NCBI RefSeq assembly: GCF_018853465.1
Contig: NZ_JABBOU010000002.1
Coordinates: 1-20,830 of the forward strand
Source of the DNA: Acidithiobacillus montserratensis
GTDB lineage: Bacteria > Pseudomonadota > Gammaproteobacteria > Acidithiobacillales > Acidithiobacillaceae
Length of the DNA stretch: 20,830 nt
Direction of reading: 5' to 3'
Positions 8,059 through 15,968 of the stretch are shown here, piece after piece. Each line of letters opens with the position of its first letter. Positions within the stretch are counted from its first letter, which is position 1. Below the pieces are notes generated by a model. That model was not told the DNA's origin. It made no database searches and saw nothing but the letters and a program-made list of their open reading frames with translations. A program made the position numbers and the translations under genes.

Positions 8059-8793
8059 TCAGCCCTGAGACCACAGGGCTTTTTCACCCAAGCCCTGCAG
8101 ATATTTGTCATGCAAAGCTGATTCTTCGGTACTGGCCCGGATCACCCTCAGCCCCCGCCGTATCGCCATCACGCCAGCAGCATGGCTCACTGCCGTATCG
8201 GGAAGAGGTGCCGACGCCGTCGTATTGGCTTCCGTTCCTGACTGGGCATCACTGCCACTCAAGAGGCCCATCATCTCCACCTGCCCTCCCGTCATACCGA
8301 GATACACCAGGGCAAGGATTTCACAATCCAGCAAGGCGCCATGCAGTTCACGGTGGCTATTATCGACATTATAGCGACGACACAGGCTGTTCAGATCATT
8401 TTTCTGTCCGGGATGACGACGTCGGGCATCGAGCAAGGTATCCACCACCTTGTGACTGAGGGGAGCTTTTTTCACGAGCGCCAGCTCATGATTGAGGAAA
8501 CCCAGATCAAAGGGGGCATTGTGAATGATCAGCTCGGCATCCCCCAGATACTCCAGAAAAGTATCCACCACTTCGGTAAAGAGTGGCTTGTCCTCTAGAA
8601 AATCATCCGTGAGCCCATGCACACGCAGCGCCTCGGGATCACTACTGCGCTGGGGGTTGAGATACTGCTGATAATTGTTGCCGGTCAGACGCCGGTCAAT
8701 TAACTCCACGGCGCCGATTTCAATCACCCGATGCCCCTGTTTCCAGTCAATTCCGGTGGTTTCAGTGTCCAGCACTATTTGTCTTAAAGCCAT
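8059..8793 (-). CDS. dnaQ: DNA polymerase III epsilon subunit (3'-5' proofreading exonuclease)
   Basis: Epsilon removes misincorporated bases during replication, within the polymerase III core. The 244-residue product (E. coli 243) has exonuclease motif I DTETTG with Asp9 and Glu11. Motif II is HNAPFDLGF with Asp96, and motif III is HRELHGALLDCEIL with His151 and Asp156. After a variable linker (about 170-205) the tail contains LRVIRASTEESALHDKYL. This resembles the E. coli tail that binds the alpha subunit, so it is a true epsilon rather than a free exonuclease. Its ATG lies inside the rnhA end with a 10-base overlap, and an AGGAGG ribosome site sits in rnhA. Its 3' end carries the gloA terminator on the opposite strand. 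Confidence 0.95.
   Translation of the reverse strand: MALRQIVLDTETTGIDWKQGHRVIEIGAVELIDRRLTGNNYQQYLNPQRSSDPEALRVHGLTDDFLEDKPLFTEVVDTFLEYLGDAELIIHNAPFDLGFLNHELALVKKAPLSHKVVDTLLDARRRHPGQKNDLNSLCRRYNVDNSHRELHGALLDCEILALVYLGMTGGQVEMMGLLSGSDAQSGTEANTTASAPLPDTAVSHAAGVMAIRRGLRVIRASTEESALHDKYLQGLGEKALWSQG
8061..8084 (+). terminator. Rho-independent terminator after gloA, inside the dnaQ 3' end
   Basis: AGCCCTG (8061-8067) and CAGGGCT (8074-8080) form a perfect 7-bp stem with the loop AGACCA, followed by a T-run to 8084. It acts on the + strand, 46 bases after the gloA stop. On the - strand no T-run follows, so dnaQ transcripts would not stop there. The same bases encode the last codons of dnaQ. Confidence 0.75.
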
Positions 8794-9260
8794 CCTTCAC
8801 CCTCCTGACGCTGCTTGCTTGCCCCGTATTGATCCATCACCCGGTTGAGCAAGGCATCGACTTGCTCATTTTCAGGATGGCCCGAGTGACCGCGTACCCA
8901 GACCCATTCGATCTGATGGGGTGCGGCCACCTGCACCAGACGCTCCCAAATATCCTGGTTTTTTACCGGATCACCACCTGCAGTGCGCCAGCCCCGCTTT
9001 TGCCAGCCAGCTAACCATTGGGTCATGCCATCGCGCAAATAACGCGAATCGCTGACGACCTGCACCCGGGCCGGACGCTTCAGGGCTTCGAGACCGCGCA
9101 GGGCTGCCGTCAATTCCATACGATTATTGGTACTTTCCGGCGCAAATCCCCAGAGTACCTTTTCCTGATTTTCCCGGCGCAACCAGGCTCCCCAGGCACC
9201 GATGCCCGGATTTCCCCGACAGCCGCCATCTGTAAACAATTCCACGATTTTTTCAGACAT
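8784..9260 (-). CDS. rnhA: Ribonuclease HI
   Basis: RNase HI cuts the RNA strand of RNA-DNA hybrids, for primer removal and R-loop clearance. The 158-residue protein (E. coli 155) shows the catalytic acids Asp11 (FTDGGCRGNPG), Glu49 (NNRMELTAA) and Asp71 (SDSRYLRDGM). Asp135 (ENEQVDALLNR) and His125 in VRGHSGHPEN complete the site. The helix with WQKRGWRTAGGDPVKNQDIW is the basic substrate-binding region, as in E. coli. Its ATG has an AGGGA site upstream. It overlaps dnaQ by 10 bases and follows the methyltransferase gene by 12 bases, so the three form one transcription unit. Confidence 0.96.
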   Translation of the reverse strand: MSEKIVELFTDGGCRGNPGIGAWGAWLRRENQEKVLWGFAPESTNNRMELTAALRGLEALKRPARVQVVSDSRYLRDGMTQWLAGWQKRGWRTAGGDPVKNQDIWERLVQVAAPHQIEWVWVRGHSGHPENEQVDALLNRVMDQYGASKQRQEGEGWL

Positions 9261-9272
9261 GATGAATCCCTG

Positions 9273-10055
9273 TTATGACTGCCCGGCATCCTGATTCAGA
9301 GGATCATAAGCTGCCGGCGCTTCAGAGCGCAGCTTGCGCCGCTCCCGACGCATTTTGACCGGGGTCACTGCGCCGACCAGAGGCCGCTCCGGATCGCGAC
9401 GCTGCGCCAGTAATAAATAGGCATTGGCGCCTGCAGGCCACCAGCGGTCACCCATCAACTCCATCCACTGGGCGTTTTTCTCCAGACCGGGCAGGGTATA
9501 TTGGAAATAACGGCCCTCCCGCAAGATAAAATCCTGGGTTTCGAGAAGGTGGCGCAGTTTGCCGAGGGGCAGAAAGGGCCGCCGCCAGGGCCAGGCGCGG
9601 TCGCGCCGCCACAAACGCCAGCGCCGCATGAAACTCAGACTACCGCCAGGATTAAAATCCATGATCAACACATGGCCCTCGGGCCGCAGCACCCGCCAGC
9701 ATTCTTCCAGCACAGCTTCGGGATCACTCATGCGCGTCAGGCAAAAAGGCACAATGACCAGATCAAAGCGCATGGCCGCAAAAGGCATCTCCTGACAAGC
9801 ACCGTAGGCCTGTAAATAAGCTTCTGTGGGGAAAGCAAAGCCATCATTCAGTAACACCCAGGTGCGCCCGGTGCCGGGAGGCATTCCCCAGAACACCGGC
9901 TGCCCCAGTTGCAAAATGCTTTCGGGCTGCAGACGATCAATCCAGCGCGGCAGAATATCCCGGGCGCGATCCAACAGCAGTTGCCCCGCGCCGCTGTCCC
10001 ACCAGACTGCCGCGCGTAGTTCCTGGGGTCGACTCCGCCGCCCGCGACCCGCCAT
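9273..10055 (-). CDS. YafS-like SAM-dependent methyltransferase domain protein
   Basis: The 260-residue product resembles E. coli YafS, a putative class I methyltransferase encoded between gloB and rnhA. Visible parts are ILQLGQPVFWG at 47-57, in the place of the SAM-binding glycine loop, then FDLVIVPFCLTRMSDPEAVLEE at about 97-118. These are followed by WRVLRPEGHVLIMDFNP at about 120-136, the usual motif of Methyltransf_11 domains. FNPGGSLSFMR corresponds to FNPISFMG in YafS. The first motif lacks the normal E/DxGxGxG form, so SAM binding may be unusual or lost. The C-terminus is Arg/Lys-rich (VKMRRERRKLRS), which could bind nucleic acid. No strong ribosome site precedes the ATG. The substrate is unknown, and order and spacing place it at the head of the rnhA-dnaQ unit. 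Confidence 0.75.
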   Translation of the reverse strand: MAGRGRRSRPQELRAAVWWDSGAGQLLLDRARDILPRWIDRLQPESILQLGQPVFWGMPPGTGRTWVLLNDGFAFPTEAYLQAYGACQEMPFAAMRFDLVIVPFCLTRMSDPEAVLEECWRVLRPEGHVLIMDFNPGGSLSFMRRWRLWRRDRAWPWRRPFLPLGKLRHLLETQDFILREGRYFQYTLPGLEKNAQWMELMGDRWWPAGANAYLLLAQRRDPERPLVGAVTPVKMRRERRKLRSEAPAAYDPLNQDAGQS

Positions 10056-10157
10056 TTCAGTTCAACCGCTTCACAATATCCAGGTACACCAGCTTACGTG
10101 ACCCCAAAGCATTACCAGAGTAGGCTTATGGTAACCCGCTTGTGCCGAGAACCAAAC

Positions 10158-10907
10158 ATGTCTGTGCATTTCATTCCTGCTTTTGCCGATAATTACATTT
10201 ATGTGCTGGAGAGCCGCGCCGGAATCTGGGTAGTTGATCCCGGCACCGCCGATCCGGTTTTTTCCTGGTTGGAACAGCGCCAGATGAAGCCAACAGCCAT
10301 TTTATGTACCCATCACCACCCGGACCATACGGGTGGGGTGGCGGCGCTGGCCAGGCATTTTGCGATTCCCGTCTACGGCGCCAATGACCGCATTCCGGCC
10401 CTCACGCATCCGATCCATGCTGGCAAGCTGACCATTGCTTCCGCCGAGCTCAGTGTTCTTGAAGTGCCTGGCCACACCCGGGATCATCTCGCCTATGTCT
10501 GGAATCAGTCGCTGTTTTGTGGCGATACCCTCTTTGCCGCTGGTTGTGGCAGGCTATTTGAAGGGACGCCTGAAATGCTGTTTCAAAGCCTGCAACAACT
10601 GGCCGCCCTTCCTGCTGCCACCCGTGTCTATTGTGCCCATGAATACACCCAGAATAATTTACGCTTTGCCGCCTTGGTTGATCCGGAAAACCCGGTCATT
10701 CAGCAGCGCCAAATTCTTGTCCGCCAACAACGCGATGCCGGAGAACCCAGCTTGCCGTCGAGCATTGGCCTGGAATGCGCCAGTAATCCCTTTTTACGCT
10801 GTCATGCGCCCGCGCTGATCGCCAGTGCCCGACAGTTTGATCCGGACTGTGACGGCCGCCCCTTGTCGGTATTCACTACCCTGCGGCGCTGGAAAGACCA
10901 GTTTTAG
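10158..10907 (+). CDS. gloB: Glyoxalase II (hydroxyacylglutathione hydrolase)
   Basis: GloB hydrolyses S-lactoylglutathione to D-lactate and glutathione, completing methylglyoxal detoxification. From the ATG at 10158 the product is 249 residues (E. coli 251). The metallo-beta-lactamase motif THHHPDH places His52, His54, Asp56 and His57. His106 (PGHT), Asp123 (CGDTLF) and His161 (CAHEYT) complete the binuclear metal site. GCGRLFEGTPE and the C-terminal RRWKDQF match the family. A GTG-initiated frame opens 60 bases earlier, but only the later ATG aligns with the E. coli start (MNLNSIPAFDDNY versus MSVHFIPAFADNY). The ribosome site is weak. It diverges from the YafS-like gene and converges with the M16 peptidase gene, with 8 bases between stops and no clear terminator. 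Confidence 0.94.
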   Translation: MSVHFIPAFADNYIYVLESRAGIWVVDPGTADPVFSWLEQRQMKPTAILCTHHHPDHTGGVAALARHFAIPVYGANDRIPALTHPIHAGKLTIASAELSVLEVPGHTRDHLAYVWNQSLFCGDTLFAAGCGRLFEGTPEMLFQSLQQLAALPAATRVYCAHEYTQNNLRFAALVDPENPVIQQRQILVRQQRDAGEPSLPSSIGLECASNPFLRCHAPALIASARQFDPDCDGRPLSVFTTLRRWKDQF

Positions 10908-10915
10908 CACCGCTT

Positions 10916-12163
10916 TCAGCCTGGCCGACGGGATGGCAGACAGTGGAGTTCAAAGCGTTGTTCCCAGGCCGCACATAACACCCGGCGCACCATGGCAGCA
11001 TCCACAGCTTCCAGCTGCTGCAAGGAGGTTTCAGCGGAATGCAAACGCCCCAGATACAGCCATTGCCGCGCCAGCCGGCTCATGCGCAGTTCGGCATCTT
11101 CCTGGCCCAGTAACAACTGGATCCGCAGGCTGCGTTTGGCCCAATCCATATCTGCCGGGCTCGGGCCTTCCCTTAAAAGCTTCGCCAACACTTCCGCCAT
11201 AGCCTTGCCTGCTTCATGGGCCTTGTCTTCGGGAGTGGCTATGTACAAGGACCACTCGCCGCAGTCGCGCAAGGCATCCAGATGGGAAAACACCTGATAT
11301 GCCAGGCCGCGCCTTTCCCGTAACTCGCGAAACAAATAAGAGGCCGTACCTCCACCCAGAATGGCATTGGCCAGCACATGCGCCAGATAGTCCGGCGACT
11401 CTACCGCACAGGAAGGGGCCATCCAGACCAGATGGGCTTGACGCGCCTCAGTCCGCCGAATAGTTTTTGTGCCGGACTGAAACTGTGGCGGTACGCGGGG
11501 ATTCATCACCGGGGCGGGACGTCGCCCTCCCGGAAAGGCCTGCTGCGCCCACTCACAGTACTGTTCATGTACCACATCCCCTACAGCAGTGATAATCAGA
11601 GGCGCTTCCGTCAGTACTCTTTCATGGTAGGCCTGCAGGCGTTTGCGGCTGGCTGTACGAATACACTGAGCCTTGCCCAGTACCGGCCAGGCCAGAGGAT
11701 GTTTACCCCAAATTTCCAGCAGGGCGCGTTCCTGAACCCAGTCTTCCAGGTCTTCAGCGGCCATGGCCGCTTCTTGAGCCACCACCTGCTTTTCCAGGCG
11801 CAAATCCTCATGGGCAAAGCGTGGCCGGGTCAGCATTTCACTGAGCAAGGCAAAAGCATCCTGTGCATCTTCTGCCAGCACGGTTCCATGAAACACCGTG
11901 CTCTCACGATCCGTAAAGGCATTGATGGTCCCTCCCAGGGATTCCATCGCGGCATTCAGGGCATCACCATCTCTTTCGCTGCTGCCCTTGAACAGCATGT
12001 GTTCCAGCAAATGGGCAAACCCATTTTCATCATCTTGCTGATCCCGACTGCCATTACCCAGAGTCAGGGACAGAGCCACACTCTGCCGGCCCGGCAAGCG
12101 TTCGCTCAATACCACCACCCCGTTATCCAGGGTAGTCACCGAAGCTTCCACAGTTTTATTCAC
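10916..12163 (-). CDS. M16 family zinc metallopeptidase
   Basis: M16 peptidases are clamshell zinc proteases related to pitrilysin and the mitochondrial processing peptidase. From the proposed GTG start the protein has 415 residues, typical of the bacterial single-chain form. The inverted zinc motif HLLEH gives His51, Glu54 and His55. A Glu 76 residues after the second His (Glu131, in RLEKQVVAQEAA) is the expected third ligand. The second domain has RELRERRGLAYQVFSH, the conserved Arg/Tyr segment. The open frame reaches a TTG at 12277 but runs through the pnp terminator hairpin, so I chose the GTG at 12163 before NKTVEASVTTLDNG. The ribosome site is poor, and a TTG nine codons further upstream is an alternative. 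No signal peptide is evident. No inactive M16 partner gene is adjacent, although such pairs are common. Confidence 0.85.
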   Translation of the reverse strand: MNKTVEASVTTLDNGVVVLSERLPGRQSVALSLTLGNGSRDQQDDENGFAHLLEHMLFKGSSERDGDALNAAMESLGGTINAFTDRESTVFHGTVLAEDAQDAFALLSEMLTRPRFAHEDLRLEKQVVAQEAAMAAEDLEDWVQERALLEIWGKHPLAWPVLGKAQCIRTASRKRLQAYHERVLTEAPLIITAVGDVVHEQYCEWAQQAFPGGRRPAPVMNPRVPPQFQSGTKTIRRTEARQAHLVWMAPSCAVESPDYLAHVLANAILGGGTASYLFRELRERRGLAYQVFSHLDALRDCGEWSLYIATPEDKAHEAGKAMAEVLAKLLREGPSPADMDWAKRSLRIQLLLGQEDAELRMSRLARQWLYLGRLHSAETSLQQLEAVDAAMVRRVLCAAWEQRFELHCLPSRRPG

Positions 12164-12227
12164 AGCAATACATACCCGTTCATGCGACAATGGAAAAGTT
12201 TTTGCATGTCTTTCCCGCGCAGGCAGA

Positions 12228-12290
12228 AAATGCAAGCAGGGGTGGACACCTGCAGTCCACCCCTGCGCTGATACCAAAGGAAATGCAAGC
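12228..12290. repeat. 10-bp direct repeats flanking the pnp terminator
   Basis: AAATGCAAGC occurs at 12228-12237 and again at 12281-12290, on either side of the hairpin. The left copy extends by one further A. The repeats overlap the terminator tail and the region just after the pnp stop. Confidence 0.6.
12236..12266 (-). terminator. Terminator hairpin after pnp
   Basis: GCAGGGGTGGAC (12236-12247) and GTCCACCCCTGC (12255-12266) form a perfect 12-bp stem around a 7-base loop. It lies 30 bases after the pnp stop. On the - strand it is followed by TTGCATTTTC, an interrupted T-run. It most likely ends the rimP-to-pnp transcript and separates it from the M16 gene. Confidence 0.7.
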
Positions 12291-12296
12291 CAGGAA

Positions 12297-14375
12297 TTAT
12301 TGGGTAATATCCTTCATGCTCAGCTTGATTTTACCTTGACGATCCACTTCCAGGACTTTGACCCGTACGGCCTGCCCTTCCTTGAGATAGTCATGCACAT
12401 CACTGACCCGCTCGCTGCTGATCTGGGAAATATGCAGCAGGCCGTCACGACCCGGCAGAATCGTCACAAAAGCGCCGAAGTCCATAATCTTGGCAACCTT
12501 GCCGTCATAAATGGTATCCACCTGCACTTCTGCGGTCAGCAGTTCGATCCGCCGCCGCGCGGTAGCACCCGCCTCACTGTCCACCGTAGCAATGGTCACC
12601 GTACCATTATCCTGAATATCAATGGCAGCACCGGTTTCTTCGGTCAGGGCGCGGATGACCTTGCCTCCCGGTCCGATCACATCGCGGATTTTGTCCGGAT
12701 TGATGTGCATGGTGATAATGCGTGGCGCGTTATCCGAAAGTTCCACTCGTCCCTTGCCGAGCACGGCATTCATCAGACCCAGTATGTGGATCCGTCCGGC
12801 ATGGGCCTGCTGCAAGGCCTTCGCCATGATTTCGCGGGTAATCCCATCAATTTTGATGTCCATCTGCAGGGCCGTAACGCCTTGTTCTGTTCCGGCCACC
12901 TTGAAGTCCATATCGCCCAGATGATCTTCATCACCGAGAATATCGGTCAGTACCGCAAAGCGCTCACCATCCTTGATCAGCCCCATGGCGACTCCGGCTA
13001 CCGGCGCCTTCAGCGGTACACCAGCATCCATCAAGGCCAGAGAGGCACCACAAACCGTCGCCATACTGGACGATCCGTTGGATTCGAGCACTTCCGAAAC
13101 CACCCGCAAGCTGTAAGGGAATTCGGAAGGTTCCGGCAATACCGCCGCTATGGCTCTTTTTGCCAACCGTCCATGGCCAATTTCCCGGCGCTTGGGAGAA
13201 CCCACCATGCCGGTTTCGCCCGTGGAAAATGGCGGGAAATTATAATGGAGCATGAAGCGGTCCCGACTTTCCCCCTGCAAGGCATCAATGATCTGCTCAT
13301 CGCCCTTGGTCCCCAGGGTGGCGATAACCAATGCCTGGGTTTCTCCCCGGGTAAACAGTGCCGAACCATGGGTGCGGGGCAATACTCCCGCCTCAATGGT
13401 AATGGGCCGCACGGTTTTGGTGTCGCGCCCGTCAATACGCGGCGCTCCATCGAGAATCCGGCCCCGGACAATGCCGGTTTCAATTTTCTTGACAAAACTC
13501 CGCACCATGTCCGCACGCTGGGCATCTTCGCTGGCAAATTCCGCCACCATGGACTGCTGGATGGCTTCGAGTTTTTGGCTGCGGGCCTGTTTTTCCACCA
13601 GGGAATAGGCTTCCTGCAACAAGCCCGAGGCCTTGGCCTGCACGGCCTCACCCAGGGCTGCATCAGCAACGGGAGCCACCCAGTCCCAGGCAGGATTGCC
13701 CACTTCGCTGGCCAGGGCGGCAATGGTTTCAATCACCGGCTGGAACCCCGCGTGACCATACATCACCGCCTCCAGCATGACTTCTTCAGAGAGCTGCTGG
13801 GCTTCGGATTCCACCATCAATACCGCATGTCGGGTACCGGCCACCACCAGATCCAGCTGCGATTCGGCCAATTGCGCATAGCCGGGATTCAGCACATATT
13901 GGCCGTTGATGTACCCCACCCGCGCGGCGCCCAGCGGTCCCTGAAAAGGAATTCCGGAAATAGCCAGAGCGGCGGAAGCGCCGACCATGGCCAGGATGTC
14001 CGGATCCTGATCCCGATCCACGGAAAGGACGGTTGCAATCACCTGCACTTCATTCATGAATCCTTTCGGAAACAAGGGACGGATGGGGCGATCAATCAAA
14101 CGGGAAGTGAGAGTTTCCTTTTCCGTCGGCCGCCCTTCCCGCTTGAAGAACCCACCGGGAATCTTCCCTGCGGAATAGGCTTTTTCCTGATAATTGACCG
14201 TCAACGGAAAGAAATCCTGGCCCGGTTTGACTTCTCGGCGGCCTACGGCCGTCACCAGTACCACCGTATCGCCACTGGATACCAGCACTGCTCCATTGGC
14301 CTGACGCGCCATGCGGCCCGTCTCCAACTGCAGGCGCTGCCCGCCGAAATCCAACTCTTTCCGAATGATGGCCAA
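12297..14375 (-). CDS. pnp: Polyribonucleotide nucleotidyltransferase (PNPase)
   Basis: PNPase degrades RNA 3'-5' with phosphate and is part of the RNA degradosome. From the TTG start at 14375 the product is 692 residues (E. coli 711). It has the first RNase PH domain with [12 protein letters not shown], a helical middle, and the second RNase PH domain. The active-site segment [15 protein letters not shown] is present in full. A KH domain ([11 protein letters not shown]) and a C-terminal S1 domain ([15 protein letters not shown]) follow. The TTG start gives [15 protein letters not shown], the normal family N-terminus. AAGGAG lies 6 bases upstream and overlaps the rpsO stop; the longer frame reaches back into rpsO and has no homology. 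Only 10 bases separate it from rpsO, so the long hairpin that RNase III cuts in E. coli has no room here. Confidence 0.96.
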   Translation of the reverse strand: MAIIRKELDFGGQRLQLETGRMARQANGAVLVSSGDTVVLVTAVGRREVKPGQDFFPLTVNYQEKAYSAGKIPGGFFKREGRPTEKETLTSRLIDRPIRPLFPKGFMNEVQVIATVLSVDRDQDPDILAMVGASAALAISGIPFQGPLGAARVGYINGQYVLNPGYAQLAESQLDLVVAGTRHAVLMVESEAQQLSEEVMLEAVMYGHAGFQPVIETIAALASEVGNPAWDWVAPVADAALGEAVQAKASGLLQEAYSLVEKQARSQKLEAIQQSMVAEFASEDAQRADMVRSFVKKIETGIVRGRILDGAPRIDGRDTKTVRPITIEAGVLPRTHGSALFTRGETQALVIATLGTKGDEQIIDALQGESRDRFMLHYNFPPFSTGETGMVGSPKRREIGHGRLAKRAIAAVLPEPSEFPYSLRVVSEVLESNGSSSMATVCGASLALMDAGVPLKAPVAGVAMGLIKDGERFAVLTDILGDEDHLGDMDFKVAGTEQGVTALQMDIKIDGITREIMAKALQQAHAGRIHILGLMNAVLGKGRVELSDNAPRIITMHINPDKIRDVIGPGGKVIRALTEETGAAIDIQDNGTVTIATVDSEAGATARRRIELLTAEVQVDTIYDGKVAKIMDFGAFVTILPGRDGLLHISQISSERVSDVHDYLKEGQAVRVKVLEVDRQGKIKLSMKDITQ

Positions 14376-14381
14376 AACCTT

Positions 14382-14387
14382 CTCCTT
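14382..14387 (-). promoter_or_regulatory. Ribosome binding site deciding the pnp TTG start
   Basis: The - strand reads AAGGAG here, six bases before the TTG at 14375. It overlaps the rpsO TAA (14386-14388). No ATG or GTG lies at a suitable distance, so this site fixes the start and suggests coupling to rpsO translation. Confidence 0.8.
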
Positions 14388-14655
14388 ACTTGCGCAGACC
14401 CAGACGCTCAATCAACGTACGATAACGGTTCACATCCCGCTTCTTGAGATAATCGAGCAGTTTGCGACGCTGACCCACCATCTTCAACAAGCCCTGACGG
14501 GAATGATGATCATGCTTATTGCTTTTGAAATGATCGGCCAACCCTTCAATACGAGTGGTGAGCAGGGCTACCTGAACTTCCGGCGAGCCCGTATCTCCGG
14601 CATGGGTCGCATAACCCTGAACTACTTCTGCTTTGACTTCACGCGACAACGACAT
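14386..14655 (-). CDS. rpsO: 30S ribosomal protein S15
   Basis: S15 binds 16S rRNA at the three-way junction of the central domain and is a primary assembly protein. From the ATG at 14655 it has 89 residues, exactly the E. coli length. It shows [32 protein letters not shown] and [17 protein letters not shown], with the LIERLGLRK end. An AAGGA ribosome site lies close before the ATG. The frame open further upstream (11 codons) has no family match. The rpsO-pnp order is the usual proteobacterial one. The 39 bases to the truB stop hold a TATTGT and a T-run on the - strand that could be part of a local promoter, but no good -35 partner was seen. Confidence 0.98.
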   Translation of the reverse strand: MSLSREVKAEVVQGYATHAGDTGSPEVQVALLTTRIEGLADHFKSNKHDHHSRQGLLKMVGQRRKLLDYLKKRDVNRYRTLIERLGLRK

Positions 14656-14694
14656 AATTCCTTCTCCTCGGAACTTCTGAAAAAACAATACTCC

Positions 14695-15576
14695 CTAGTT
14701 TACGCTCATGAGGCGGCGCGGCGCCACCTTTCCGTCGTCCATAACCTCTCCCAAACCCAGGAACTGTGCACCCGGACCATAGAGGCGAATGCGTCCCAGG
14801 GAGGGAGCGTGGGCGACCACTACTCCCTGTCCCTGACGCAAATAATAAGCGGTGTTCTCCGTAAGGGTAACGGCAGGCAGATACTCCAGTGCCAGATCCA
14901 TGGCCTTCAAAGGACATTCCCCTTTTTGCTGACTCTCCGCAAGGGCATCCAGCGTCAATGCGTCCTCAATGCGAAAAGGGCCGGTGACGGTGCGCCGCAA
15001 CTCCTCGACATGAGCGCCACAACCCAGGGCGACACCCAGATCCATGGCCAGACTGCGAATATAGGTGCCTTTGGAACAATCGACATCCACCACCAGACGC
15101 TTATCGCTCAATGCCACCAGCCGCAAACCGTCTATGCGTACCTGACGCGGCGCTCTTTCTACCTCAATGCCTTTACGTGCCAGTTCGTAGAGGGGCTTGC
15201 CACCCTGCTTGATGGCGGAATACATGGGCGGAATCTGAGCAATTTCACCGAGAAAACGGGGAAGGATGGCTTCCACGTCAGCGCGGTTCACTGCCACCGG
15301 CTTATCTTCCAGAATTTCGCCTTCGCGGTCGCCGGTACTGGTCGTCTGCCCCAGTCGCAGGGTTGCCCGGTAGGACTTGTCGGCATTGAGGATGTAATCA
15401 GATACCTTGGTGGCCTCACCGAAGAGCAATACCAGCAGCCCGGTGGCAATAGGATCCAGGCTACCAGTGTGCCCCGCCTTTTTGACGCCGAGAATCCGCT
15501 TGGCCCTTTGCAAGGCCGCGTTGGAAGTCAAACCCTCCGGTTTATCGAGGAGCAGCAGCCCGTGCTGACAGGGCAT
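14695..15576 (-). CDS. truB: tRNA pseudouridine-55 synthase
   Basis: TruB makes pseudouridine 55 in the T-loop of tRNAs and also acts as a tRNA folding chaperone. From the ATG at 15576 it has 293 residues (E. coli 314). It has LLLLDKPEGLTSN at 7-19 and the catalytic Asp41 in GHTGSLDPIATG. Tyr69 in SYRATLRLGQTTSTGD and SKGTYIRSLAMDLG are also present. A shortened C-terminal PUA-like region lies near 245-293. A GTG at 15582 would overlap the rbfA TGA, but the AGGAGG site at 15584-15589 is 7 bases before the ATG and only one before the GTG. The ATG is therefore preferred. The gene follows rbfA almost without gap. Confidence 0.96.
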   Translation of the reverse strand: MPCQHGLLLLDKPEGLTSNAALQRAKRILGVKKAGHTGSLDPIATGLLVLLFGEATKVSDYILNADKSYRATLRLGQTTSTGDREGEILEDKPVAVNRADVEAILPRFLGEIAQIPPMYSAIKQGGKPLYELARKGIEVERAPRQVRIDGLRLVALSDKRLVVDVDCSKGTYIRSLAMDLGVALGCGAHVEELRRTVTGPFRIEDALTLDALAESQQKGECPLKAMDLALEYLPAVTLTENTAYYLRQGQGVVVAHAPSLGRIRLYGPGAQFLGLGEVMDDGKVAPRRLMSVN

Positions 15577-15578
15577 AT

Positions 15579-15962
15579 TCACACCTCCTCATCTGGGGCA
15601 GGCGGCAAATGGGCAAGAATTTCGGCCATTTCCGCGCCCCGATCAAAACGGGCATCATAGACAAAATGCAGCGGTGGAATGCGTCGCAGGGCCAGACGCT
15701 TCCCCAAGATCTGGCGCATCTCACCCGCCCGGGCATCCAGCGCATGCCGCACCCGCTCGGCGTGCTCGGGACCATCCATCAAGGAAAAGAACACCGTCGC
15801 CGAACGCATATCCGCAGGCAGATCGACCATGGTAATAGTAGGCGGCAAGAGTGTCAGATCTGCTGGCAAGCCGTGCAACTCCCGCAACAGAGCCGCGATT
15901 TCTTCGCGCAGCAGGTGGGAAACCCGGGCGCCACGCGGATAGGCACGATGTGTATGCTGCAA
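15579..15962 (-). CDS. rbfA: 30S ribosome-binding factor A
   Basis: RbfA is a small KH-fold protein that binds immature 30S subunits and helps 16S rRNA 5' end maturation. The 127-residue product (E. coli 133) has the family start RxxRVSHLLREEIAALL near 11-28, and the TITMVDLPADMRSATVFFS strand region. It ends with the C-terminal basic LRRIPPLHFVYDARFDRGAEMAEIL. There is no ATG near the start. Two TTG codons lie at 15968 and 15962. The AGGAG site (15969-15973) touches the first but is 6 bases from the second, so I chose the second. The site overlaps the infB TAG, so translation is probably coupled to infB. truB follows directly. Confidence 0.93.
   Translation of the reverse strand: MQHTHRAYPRGARVSHLLREEIAALLRELHGLPADLTLLPPTITMVDLPADMRSATVFFSLMDGPEHAERVRHALDARAGEMRQILGKRLALRRIPPLHFVYDARFDRGAEMAEILAHLPPAPDEEV
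15584..15589 (-). promoter_or_regulatory. Ribosome binding site deciding the truB start
   Basis: A perfect AGGAGG on the - strand sits 7 bases before the ATG at 15576, inside the last codons of rbfA. It rules against the GTG at 15582, which would be one base away. Confidence 0.8.
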
Positions 15963-15968
15963 CGCCAA

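Noticed and set aside
10098..10157. Extended gloB start (GTG at 10098)
   Set aside because: The added 20 residues do not match the family; the ATG at 10158 aligns with E. coli GloB.
12164..12277. N-terminal extension of the M16 peptidase from a TTG at 12277
   Set aside because: It would translate the pnp terminator hairpin and lacks homology; the GTG at 12163 gives a normal length.
12300..14447. 715-codon open frame on the + strand opposite pnp
   Set aside because: It is codon-aligned antisense to a clear PNPase gene, and its His/Gln/Gly-rich translation looks like a shadow.
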